Below, piece after piece: positions 12,501-24,500 of a stretch of 64,000 bases of DNA. Both the position numbers and the translations under genes were made by a program. The stretch covers positions 9,101,244 through 9,165,243 of the forward strand of contig VZDJ01000346.1 in assembly GCA_008694505.1 (NCBI GenBank), read 5' to 3'. Position 1 is the first letter of the stretch; each line of letters opens with the position of its first letter. Below the pieces are notes generated by a model. That model made no database searches, had not been told where the DNA came from, and saw only the letters and a list, made by a program, of their open reading frames with translations. This DNA comes from Cyanoderma ruficeps (lineage: Eukaryota > Chordata > Aves > Passeriformes > Timaliidae).

Positions 12501-15500
12501 TTTTGGTTGAGTTTGTGGACTTAAAAATATGCCTTTATAGCCTACACCTATCTAGATCTTTCTGAGAGCACCTCAGTGTGTACCAGAATGATAAGGTAAG
12601 AAGTGAAGTTTTTCTGTCTCACAACCAGAAAAGCCTTGCAAATTTCTGAAAACGACACCTTAGCATTTGTAGTCTTGAATTCCTTATTCCCTTAACTTTA
12701 TGTTTTTGTTTATTTGTTTCTGCCAGCAATGAACAGCTCTCCCAGTGGGATAGTCCAATGCGGGTAAAGCTGTCAGTGTGGAAACCATGTGTCAAAACTC
12801 TGCTGATTGAACTCCTGCCCTGGGCATTGCTTATCAATCAGTCCAAGTGGGACCTCTGGCTGTTTGAAGGAGAGAAGATTCTTCTTCAAGTACCTAGTGG
12901 GAAAGTAATTATACCCCCCAACTTCGAGGTAACTTTGCCATTCACATTAGCAGGCACAGTTCTGCTAAACACACTGATTCTGAAGGATGGTGGTTACTCC
13001 AGATGATTCCCACTTTCCACTCACTGTGTGTGTCTGTTAGTCATGTGATGAGGACTAGAAATAACAATAGGAATTCACTGTCTGAGTCACCGAGTAGGTA
13101 GCACAACATACTTGGTTGTTTCAAAAACAACATCCTAAAGATGCATAGTTAAAAATTGTCTGCAAGACACTATAGGAAGAATGCCTTCGTTCCATCAGCA
13201 GCCTTCTCCCCTTCCTCTCAGTTCAGCCAGAATCTGGGTCCCAGCCTACGAAAATTGCTGTAAAGGCCAAGTAAAGACTTTGGCCCCTGCTATCCCAATA
13301 TGTCACTTCAGAAATTGTTGACCACAGTAGAAAAATTGACAGTCTGAAAGGAATGTTTGGTTTGAGAGCGCTTTATGTTACGGTTTTTCATAGCTTTTAA
13401 TGTTACCAAGAAAAGTTGATAATGACACAGAATGAATTACAATAGAGGAAGATTTTTTTTAGAATACCTGCCTTCCTTAATTCAATGTAACAGATCTTCC
13501 CACATATCTTGGCCATGCACATTCTTTTTTATTATAACTCTGATATTCTTTAGTTTTGCAATAATTAAGGTGATTTGGCACAGAATCTTGTTAATTCCAA
13601 TTGAGCAATCTGATACTTTATTTTTATTCTGTCATCTTTTTTTCCCCTCATGTATGTCTGTTAATAAACTAAAGGTCTGCCTAGTAACACATCTCAGAGT
13701 AGACCACGGCCTTGATCCCCTCTGAGGATCAGTTCCTTATCCACCTTGTGGTTTTATCTATCCTTGTACCACATAGAAAGAATCATAGAGAGGAAGGCAG
13801 GAAATTGTATTCACTGCCTACTGGAAATTGCCTTTAGAGCTATAGTAGAAATGTATCAAATTGTGAACAACTGATAATCAGTCATTTTTTCACTTGCAGG
13901 AAGCTTTTCAGGTTGGAATATACTGGGCAAACACTAATACTGTGCACAAATCAGTGGCAATTAAACTGGTTCATAATGTGACCTCCCCAAAATGGAAGGA
14001 TGCCGATAATGGGGAAGTAGTAACGTTGGATGAAGAAGGTTTTGTTGAAGCTGAAATTAAACTTGGTGCTTTTCCAGGTCATCAAAAGGTTAGAAAAAAA
14101 TTATAATGATTTGTAACTTTATAATGTAAAAACAAAGTCATATAGCAGATAAAACAATCAAATGTATGCAGTGTGAAAGCTTCTCCCTAATTATGTTAAT
14201 ATATGTCCAACATAAAGAGAGTATAAACAATGTATGAAATATAATTTAAAGAATTAGACTGCCAAAAACATACTGTGCAACCCATAAAGATAATACAATA
14301 TCTCCTGGAAAAAGAATTAATGAATTCTCAGTCTTGTTTGGATAACATTGACAGATGCAACTTTGAAAGGACGTGATGCAGCTCCAGTTACGAAGTGTAT
14401 AAATATAGAGAGGATTTATTTGATTAGAAAGAAAACAGTAATTCTATTGCTACATTTCACTACCTTTTGTGCTTTTGTGTGACTTCTTCACCATTTTCAT
14501 TATCTTACAGTTGTGTGAATTCTGCATTTCTTCCATGGTTCGACAAGGTATACAAATTCTACAGATAGAAGATAAAACAACAATAATCAATGATACACCA
14601 TATCAAATCTATTATAGGCCACAGCTTTTTATTTCCAAACCCCACTCAGGAGAAGAGGTAAAGCTGTAGATACTGGTTTTGTTTGTCATCTGTGGAAAAT
14701 GTTTGTTTACATCTGTATTTAGATGAGCTGCATACAGCAGAGCTTGGAACAGAAATCTTTAGACATAATAATTGTAAAGTAATTTTTATCATTTAGAATA
14801 CTGAATCCTGGGTAAATTCAACTCCAGTAATTAACTGTGTTCAGAAATCTGTACAAGCAGCAAATTCTTGCACATTGCAGAATTAGTTCTGCCTGTTCTC
14901 CATCTGTTCAGGCACTAATGGCCATTTCTGTAAAATAGCCAGTGTAATCCGTAGTAGCTGTTGAAAACGTTCTCAAAATTTTTACTGAGTTTGCGTGTAA
15001 AAGAGGTATATTGGCCTGGCAGGCTGAAAATGTTTTGTTATCCTTTTGGGAAGATTCCAGTTATCTGAGCAAAGCTGCAGAACGAGAGACATGCCCAAAG
15101 TTTATGTATTTCATAAACTCCATCAAATTGTGAATATCAGTTTTCTAATAATCTCACAGAATATTAAAGGGCTAGCTTGCAGGAACCAAAATGTATGCAT
15201 GGTCAATATATTTTAATCAACAATTTATACATATTTATTGAAGATTACATTTATAGTAAAATATGTGGAAAGAATTCTCAGGGTCAAACTTACTAGAAGA
15301 GCTGGCACATCAACAAATTTTTAAAGTTCCTGTTTCTGTATTGTTTTCCTTTTGCTTTAGTTTTCTTCACATCAGTATCTACAGTTGTGGATCACACATT
15401 TTGTGCCAGTCTTACGGGAATTGGGATAATGTTCAGGCTAAAATTTATTCTTAATTTTGTAACTCTAAATGGATTTTGTTCACACACTTGTTACAGGAAT

Positions 15501-18500
15501 GTAACTTGATTTTGGTAGAGCAGTTGTGGTTCTGAGAGACGACGGAGATAACAGAATTACAGAATCACAGAAGGGGCTGGGTTGAAAGATACGTTAAAGA
15601 CCATCAAGTTCAAACCCTTCAGCATGGGCAGAGACATCTGCCGTTAGACCTGGTTGCTCAGGACCCCCCGATCGCTGTGCTGCAGACCTATACCTGCAGA
15701 CAGAATTTGGCCAAACAGCCGTTCATGCAATGCGCTTAGTGCAACCTTCAGTTAGTTGTGGTCATTGGCTATTTGAGAGGGTTCTGTGCAAAACCAACAT
15801 GAATAAACCTCCTTTCCGGAGCCAGCATGCCATGCTACCACCCCCTTTTTGTTTCCAGGACTTCCACGCCCCCGACAGTGCGGTGTTCAGCGTCGGCCCG
15901 GCCGGGGCGGGCTGCAGCGGGGCGCTGAGCGCCGTGCCCTGCTGGGACCTGCTGTCGGAGCCGGGGCCCGCGGCGGGGGCGTCCCCCGGGGACCGGCGCC
16001 TGGTGCTGAGCTTCAGCGCCGGGAGCCGCGGGCTGTGGAGCCTCCCGGCCGTCGTCAGCGCCGACCTGGCCAGGCAGAGCGTGGCCGTGCCCACGGGCAC
16101 CTGTGCCGAAGGTGGATTCTGTACCAGGTACTCACCAACAGCAAACACGGCTTGTGGCTGTAAAGCCTCAGCTGGTCAGAAACCGTAAGAGATTTGTGCA
16201 AAAGTCCAGGTAACTCATGACCCCCAATATGTCTTACTTTCATGACCCCCAATAAAGTCTTACTTTAATTTAAAAGTAGTTATCCTCTGATGGTTTTGAT
16301 GCTTTTATTGTAAATGGTTTCGGGTTATGACCACGTACAAGTTGTACACTTCTTAGAATGTGTGGCCTGCTATTTTTTCTGTACATGAAAAGCTTATATT
16401 GGGGAATTAAGGTGTTTTTTAATTTGTGAACGACGATTCAAGAGTTCAAGGACAGTGTGTAATAATACAATAAAAAAAATTAGGGTTTGTTTATAAAAGG
16501 TGGACATTCATTTTTGTAAGTATAATAAGAGGATAAAGAAGAAAAGGCAAAAGGGATTGAAACTATGTTGAGATTACAGCAAGGGAAGATTTCAAGTTTT
16601 AAAACTTGAACCGCGCAGTTATGTATTCTACTTACAAACTTATGAAACCAGCTAGTTAAAAATAACAATCCCTTGACTTGTGAGATGAGCAGCTTTATTT
16701 CTTGAACCTGATATCTGAATCTATTCATGCTTATACTGGTATGAACAAGAAACAATCTGCTGAAATTAGAGAAGCTACACCAGTATATATTACTAGAGAT
16801 GTGATCTTTCTCTTGCCTGAAGTGCTTGATATTATTCAAACCCTCATACAGTTCCTCTGCAGAGTCCAAGAGGTGTCCTTTATGACACTAAAGATTCTCA
16901 CAGAGACTTCAGATTTTAAAAAAATTTAATGGAAAAAATAAGGGAAGGATTCCGTATCATTTTGCCACAGGCATAGAGAATCTCATGATCCTAATCAAAT
17001 TTTCAGACTTTGGATTTTTTAAAATCACCACAAGGTTAAGGATTTTCAGTAATAGCCAATAAATTTGCACACGAGAAAAAAGGAAGACTTTATGTTTATC
17101 CATGAAGGTATTTTATATAGCTAATGAGTAGAACTAAATTCATTTAATCTCATTTTGGAAACTGATGTAGTGATGACCTGGAACATTAACATTTAAAAGA
17201 GCAATAGCATTGTGGACCATTCCAGGGGAGCAGTCAGTTAGATTTACATATTTGTTCAAGTATATTTCATGTGTACCCGAGAAGTATCCATACAAATTCT
17301 TCTGGAAAATTTTAAAGATTTATGTCAAAAATTTGGGCCTACAATCTCATGTTTTTAATTTAATATAAATCTCTGCTGTCTAGGGCTCTTATCTTGTAGA
17401 CACACATGTTCAATTTAACTCATGAGTACTCTCCATGAAGCAATTTCTTCTCTTTTTTTTAGGCTATTTCCATGTGTTCTTCTGTTGAAGTGGAGATGTG
17501 TACTTGCCTAAATGTAGATAAATATCTATGGACTTGGAACTCGATCATAAAGAATCTTACAGATACTAGATTTGGATGGTTTTAATTGTTCAGGATAATA
17601 ATATGTAAAGATTTCATCCAAGACAGGCTTAATCCAATATATCTGCTTCTGTTTTAGAGCTATAGCACTGACTTATCAAGAGCATCTTGGTGTCACGTAC
17701 CTAACACTTACAGAAGATCCTAGTCCTCGTGTAATTATCCACAATAGGTGCTCCATTCCATTGCTTGTAAAGGAGAATTTCAAAGGTAGGTACTATGCAA
17801 TAATTGGAAACAGTGCACTGTTGTAGTATAACTTACTTTACTGTATCTCCGGTCCAAAATTGAGTTCAATGTGTGTTGTGGTTATAGCAAGAACTTGATG
17901 CTCTCATGAAGGTCTGTGTCAAAGTGAGAGGCTCTGGAAGCTGTTGGAGCTAATTGTGAGGTCAAGAGTATGAACTTAAATATTTGTCTCTGGACTTCTG
18001 GGTCTCCGTGGTTCCAGCTGTCAAGGTGACTCAGCTGTAGGAAATCCATAGGCAGTGGAGTTTTGTTGACATCAATTCAATACCATGGGACATTTATATT
18101 TCCTCAGATTTGCAAATGTAACACAAAACATATTGTCAAAAGTCTGGTTACAGTAAGTTAATGTCATGATCAGCAGAACATTATTTCTGTAAAACTTTAT
18201 GAAATAGAAAGAGAAGAGGAAAAAACCCAAACATATAATATTCTAACCAATAGAAAAGCAATGTTTTTATTTATTAGGAATATTTCAGCGAGAAGAGTTT
18301 CTCATTTGTGCAAGCATAGAAGAGTTTTGATTTCATACAGGTTTTAGAAAGCGCTGATCTTGTGTATTTTATAAAATTTCAGATACACCGAAGTTTGAAG
18401 TTTACTGTAGAAAGATTCCAGCTGAATGTTCAGTTCATCATGAACTTTACCACCAGCTCTCCAGCTATCCAGATTGCAAAACAAGAGATTTATTGCCCAG

Positions 18501-21500
18501 TATTCTCCTGAAAGTGGTGTCATCTGATGAATTAGTAAATGAATGGAGTGATTTTGTGGACATCAACAACCAAGGAACACAAGTAAATCGTTATAAACTA
18601 CTTCCTAGTTAACACCATAAATGGTTGTCTTTCTGACCTGCACAGTGCGTTTTTCCTCTACAATAAGTGTATCCATTCTGTTGATTTAAGGGGTTTTATT
18701 TAACTCCTGGGAACTCTCCTGCCTACCTAAGCCCCTTCCTGTGGAAGTTTTAGAACACAGGCTATCTTCTTTGATGTCTCTTTTTTAAAATAGCTAGATT
18801 GAAAGTGCAGAGTTTATAACACTTGTTTTTTTCACTTTTTAATCAACTTGGTGTTATCTGGAAAAATCAGTATTGAAAATTTCTGGGCTCTGTAAGCAAA
18901 GAATGCAACAGGATCCAGGAAAATTTGGTGACTTAATTAACACGGGATTTTTATCTTTATATCTTGCAAGAATCATCACAAGGGGTCATTCTGCCTCTGT
19001 GTCTTTGCAGAAGCTGCTCATGTCTTTCTAAAATAAAACAACCTCTCCCTTTTCTTTCCTTCTGTTAGTTTTCTCTGGGTCTTGAGGTAAATGAAAGCTT
19101 CCTTGACTGGAGTAATTCTTTTTGATGGGAATTTTTTCCATCTTTGAAGTCATTAGTTTACATGGAATCAACATAAACTGTTTGGCTCTTTGAAAGAAAT
19201 ACTAGTTTCAGATGTTTTCCCTGGGCACCAATCACAAAATGCTCTTGATTATTGAGTGTTATGTTATATAGCAAGTAGTTCAGTTCTATTCAGCAAGCCA
19301 GTCAAGCAATGCAAGGTTTCAAATTTCAGTCATTAATGTTATGCCAGACCAGGGTTCTTTGTAAGTATCTGGCTCCTAGAAGGAATTAGATGCTAAGACA
19401 ACATTTGGGGACCACTGTCTACTTGAACAGCTCTCCCAAAAAAAAAGTATAGCCTTCTGTTATTGAAGTTTTAGCATGTACATGTTGAAAATTTTCCCAG
19501 GACTTCTAAGTCTGTCTTTCTCTTAGAAAACTGTGAATATAAGTGAATAAGGAATATAATAATAGTGTCTCATACAATTCAGTTCAGGTTGTGAAATAAC
19601 AGCTTTGAAGGATCTTGGGTAATTCGTATTTCTTCAATGTTGTCACAGATAGGTACTTCTTTTTCTATTAGAAAGTAAATTTAAAACTACTTAAAAATAA
19701 TGAAGTATTTATCATCAGAATCATCTGAAATTGGAATTAAAAATTACCAATTTTCAAGATCAGTGGAGGTTTATTTAGAATAATTAAGAGTTTTGAAAAT
19801 TCTGTAAATGTCCTTTTTTCTCCAATTTCATGTGGGATTGTGAATCTCTTCCAGACAAGCAAAGTATTAAAACTGACATGTCAAAATTAGAAATTCTCTT
19901 ATATGTCAGAAGAATCAAAGATTTGATTAATGAATTTTTATTATCTGTACAAGATTATTGTGAATTGCCTAACAAGAATCAGTTTAAATGCTGATCCTAC
20001 TAAATTTCCAATTGTTTTTACTTCTGGTGACTTCTTAACAGCTGTAAAGATTCTTCAAGACAAATAGTTGTTTATTTTACCTGTGCTAGCCCAATATCTT
20101 TGTGTTATTTCTTGAGTTTGCATTCCTTTATAATATAGCTTCTGTCATTGCAATCTAGTAAACAATTGTGTTGATACTATCCTTACAGGAAAATAGAAGC
20201 CAGCTTGTTCTAACAAGGACTGCTGTGAATTTTCCAAACTTTTAATAGATCTTAATCCTTTATATTCTGGAGAAACACAAAACTTGCATGGAAATATTGC
20301 AGAATTAAGCTCCAAAAGCAGTTCATCAGTTCTTTAAGTAGGATATTCCTAAAGACAGCTTGTCCAGAATGAAAGTTTGTACACCTGTAAGCAAACCTGT
20401 TGTCAAATACCCATTTTTCCTGCCTTTTTAGATGCTTTCTAAAGCCTCTAAAGCATCCTGCCTTTTTGTGCCTTCCCATAGATTTTTGCCATTTCCTTGT
20501 GGCGGCACCTTGCCTGTTGAAAGTGTTCTTACAAACCAGTTTAAGTGGCTTAATAATATATTCAGTCTTGAGCGGTTAATGCAAGTTTTCATGAATCCAG
20601 AATGTTACTTTACTTCTCAGTCTTCATGTGTTTTACATCATGCTATCAGCCATTCATCAATCCAGCTCTGGCCTAGGCATAACAACATAATGTTAGTTTA
20701 GGGTTTGTTTTCTAGAGGAGAAAGTGGGATTTTTTAGAGCTCCAGGAAAATGCCTTTCTTCTTAATCCAAAATCACAGATTAAAATTTCCTATTTATTCT
20801 TCTCATATAAACTCCACCCTTCCCAGCACATCTTGCTTTTTTCTGGAGAAGTTTCTTATTAAAATGTATTCAGTTATGCAGTTGAATGATGAGATGCAAA
20901 TTTCATCTCCCTGTATAAATGAAATACTTACAGTATCAGAGCAGTTATTTTCAGAATTATTGAAATCTGAAATTTTCCTGAATAGTATCCTGATTTGAGC
21001 AGAAGGTCTCAACCAGAAGGCACTGATAGCATTAATTTAATTTATGACATTAAAAATAGTGATTTCGGTTACATTCCATGTGTTTTTAACCCTCTCCTCT
21101 AGATTGTGTTCTTAACTGGCTTTGGCTGTGTTTATGTGGACATCACCCATCACTGTGGAACATTAGTCATAACCTTGGCCCCAGAAGGAAGAGCAGGACC
21201 CGTTGGTATCAACCTCAACAGGTACCTAAAGCACATAAAAGATGATTAAAAGCATTGCTGAGAGCTCAGTCAGCTTTCTGAGTGTTAACTGACTTAGAAA
21301 TTTTGGCTTAACTATTTGTTTTGTTTAATACTGCTGCATGCTCTGTAGCATGTGTTTAGACGATATGGCTTTGTATATCACAGTTAAAAAGGACAATCTA
21401 ACATCAGAAGTTATGTCACTTAAGGGTAAACATTAGCTGACTGGTACAAAGAGGATCTGAGTTGTTCATTTTTAAAAAAAGACATTTTCCATAATAATTA

Positions 21501-24500
21501 ATTTTGAGTGTGTTCATCAATTTAAAATGCATTTAGATAGGTTCTGCCATCTATAATCTTACAAGCTCCCAAAGATTTAATATGCAAGAGCTGTAGAAAT
21601 AGCCTTACAGTTAGTAATTAATCATGCTTGATTATAACCCCCCCTTTATTAGAAGATTTCCCTACTTCCATAATACACCACAATCCGGTCCTCAGCTTCA
21701 TTCAAGTGCAATTATAATACTACTTACTTCTAAGCTGCAGAATGCTTGGCTTCCAGCAATCCTGTTACAATTAGAGTGGAGTTTGTTGTACTGTTTTTAT
21801 TGCATTGTAATTAAGTATTAATCCTCAAGCAACTAGTAATCAGCAGTATCTAATAGTCCATTTGCTAATTAAAGTTGGCAATGGGCAGTTTTCGTTGCAG
21901 GGGGGAGGCCCCCAATGCCATCAGTATAAAAATACTGCAGTGGCTTCATTGGAGGGCACTCACTGCATGTGATGTGAAATGATTATCTCTAATAGTCACC
22001 TTCAGTGAAACATCTGAGGCTGTACATGAATCATCAGAAAATTGTATTTGTGGTGTGTTTTAATATCTGTCTTTGCAGCAAATGTTATAGGAAATTACTG
22101 TGTAGACAGAGATGTTCCTGTCCAAACTATCCTGTTGCTTGATAAAAAAGACAGACAACCCTGGCATAGATGTATACTGTCTCATTTCTTAGAAGACCTC
22201 CTGGGGGGTACTCACTGTGGTGATTAAGGTCGCCAAATCCCAGTAACATTAGCAGGACTTAAACAATGAGTTTCCCACGTTTTATGGAGAATGTCTCTCT
22301 TGCGAGCTCTTCGAGCAAGCAAGATGCCAGGTGAACTCAAAGGACAGGAAGTAATAAAACTTCTTTTCCCTCCTGTCTAGAAGTCAAGAGCAGACCCTGT
22401 CACTGAAAATGTTCATCAGTCAGTTAAGTCTTGCTGCATTTGATGATATTACCAACCACAAAGTGTCATCGGAACTCCTGCGTCTCACAGCAGACAATGT
22501 TTTCCTCCACATGGCTCCAGCCACCAGCTCCCTGTCACAGGAGTTCCAGCAGGACTCTGTGGAAGGCCTCCCACAGTTTCATAGTCTCCAAGTGTATTGT
22601 GAAGACTTGCAACTGGACAATCAGTTGTACAGCAAATCCAATTTCCATTTTGCAGTCCTGCTGTGCCAAGAAGAGAAACATGAAACCGCGCAGTGGTCAA
22701 GAATGAACAATCTCATTGTTTGTAACAAAGATTTGGAAAGCTATAAGGAAAACTGCTTTATAAAGCTCTGTATTGCTTTTTCTGAGGAAGAGAATTTCAT
22801 GTTCCATGTAAATGACCTCAGCTTCGAGCTCAAACCAGCTAGGCTGTATGTGGAAGACACCTTTGTTTACTACATTAAGACTTTGTTTGATACATATCTT
22901 CCAGAAAACAGAACTGCTTGTAAATCCATGAATGCTTCAGATACTACCCTGATAGTGCCTGAAAAAGTGAGAGAGCATGCAAGAGCTTTAGTCAAGCCAG
23001 TGAAGCTAAGAAAATTAAAAATACAACCTGTTAATCTCCTTGTTAGTATTCATGCTTCCTTGAAACTGTATATAGCCTCAGACCACACCCCTCTCTCCTT
23101 CTCCGTGTTTGAACGAGGACCCATCTTCACCACGGCCAGGCAGCTTGTCCACGCCTTGGCCATGCATTACGCTGCTGGAGCACTTTTCAGAGCAGGTCAG
23201 TACTTTTCCTTAACAAGCAACATTTTCATTGTGTAGCAGGATTCTGTGACTGTCACTCAAGAGGAGTACCCGAGATGTTAGCCGTACAATTGTTGTTCTC
23301 CTCAGACACTGTTTGATAACGATACTTTCAGACACCTTTCAGGTCCTGTCATACAACAGAAGGGAAATAAAGTATCTGGGCACACACCAGCAAAGATGTG
23401 CAATGTTGTGCTAAACATTAGCCTGCCACCTGAAGGCTTTAGCCACCTGAAACCCTGAACACAGCATAAAAATGTGTTCTAGCTGGCTTAGGTTTTGTCA
23501 TTTCATACTATAGCACTAGTCAGAATCAGCCCACATTCCTTACATAACCCCCCCAAACCAGTGTTTAATCAAATTATTCAGCATGTTCGTCTGCGTTCAG
23601 AAGTAAATTATAGACCTGAACGTTGTTTTGTTGTTAAAGCTCCTTTTGGCTGCAGTTTATGATTAGGAATCTGTCTTCCCTCATACAGCTTTCGATCTGA
23701 ACTGGCGCACAGATGTTTGTTGTCCTTTGATCCAAGAACCATGAATTTTGCTGTTAGTAACTTTTTCCCATATAGGATCAATAGCAAACAATTAGTCTTT
23801 TTAAGTTATCAGGTACATTTTAATTTCCATTCAATACTAATGTAGAAATAATGAAATCTGGTCTCTGATGTATCTTGGTGCAACACAGAATTTGTGCCTG
23901 AGACAGAGGAAGGGTCCTCCATGATCACATACAAGGAACATACTCCACACTGAAATATGGGGTTTATTTTCCTGCAATACTAGTAGTCAGATTTTCTGAG
24001 ATCCTAATGCTTCCATTTGAGCTAGAAGCATAGCTGCAACGTGACTTCTGTGCACACTTTCCAAAACTGTACACGTGTATTTCATCTATTTATAGATGCT
24101 GACCTTGTCTTTCACTGTGTGCATACCTGACTTGCACTGCTCATTGTGACAACAGTGTGCACGGTTATGCACCAGCACAGTGTACCAGTTCATTATTTTC
24201 TTGCAATATTATGCTTGCAAAATTTGCAGGTTTTTCTTTTTTGCTGCTTGTTTGGATTTGTTTTGTAGTTAAATCTCACAGTACGGAAGGGCAGATCTAG
24301 TTGCTTGGTAATTGAGAGTGAAACTGTAGCCAAATATGGCCCACAGTGTAAATGCTTCTCCTCCATCACTTGCTCTGGATTCAGTGATGTATCTGAAATC
24401 AAGCAGATTTAAGTATTAAGAATTGAGGTTTACTTTGGTGGAAGTTCTCTTCAGGAGAATACATATGCATATATACTTAACTCCCACTAAAAGCACTAAA

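Larger units (their letters stand above)
9284..15858 (+). other. VPS13B: VPS13B introns between window exons 2 and 10
   Basis: Eight introns: 9284-10571, 10836-10986, 11071-11230, 11407-11888, 12060-12726, 12929-13899, 14089-14510 and 14658-15858. All begin GT and end AG. The only recognisable insertion is a CR1 3' end at about 15551-15672. I see no other gene. Confidence 0.85.
16128..22380 (+). other. VPS13B: VPS13B introns between window exons 10 and 14
   Basis: Introns 16128-17657, 17786-18382, 18583-21102 and 21222-22380. They are AT-rich with no recognisable repeat. The last holds a stretch dense in TAAT/ATTA cores (about 21560-21870), described under findings. Confidence 0.85.
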
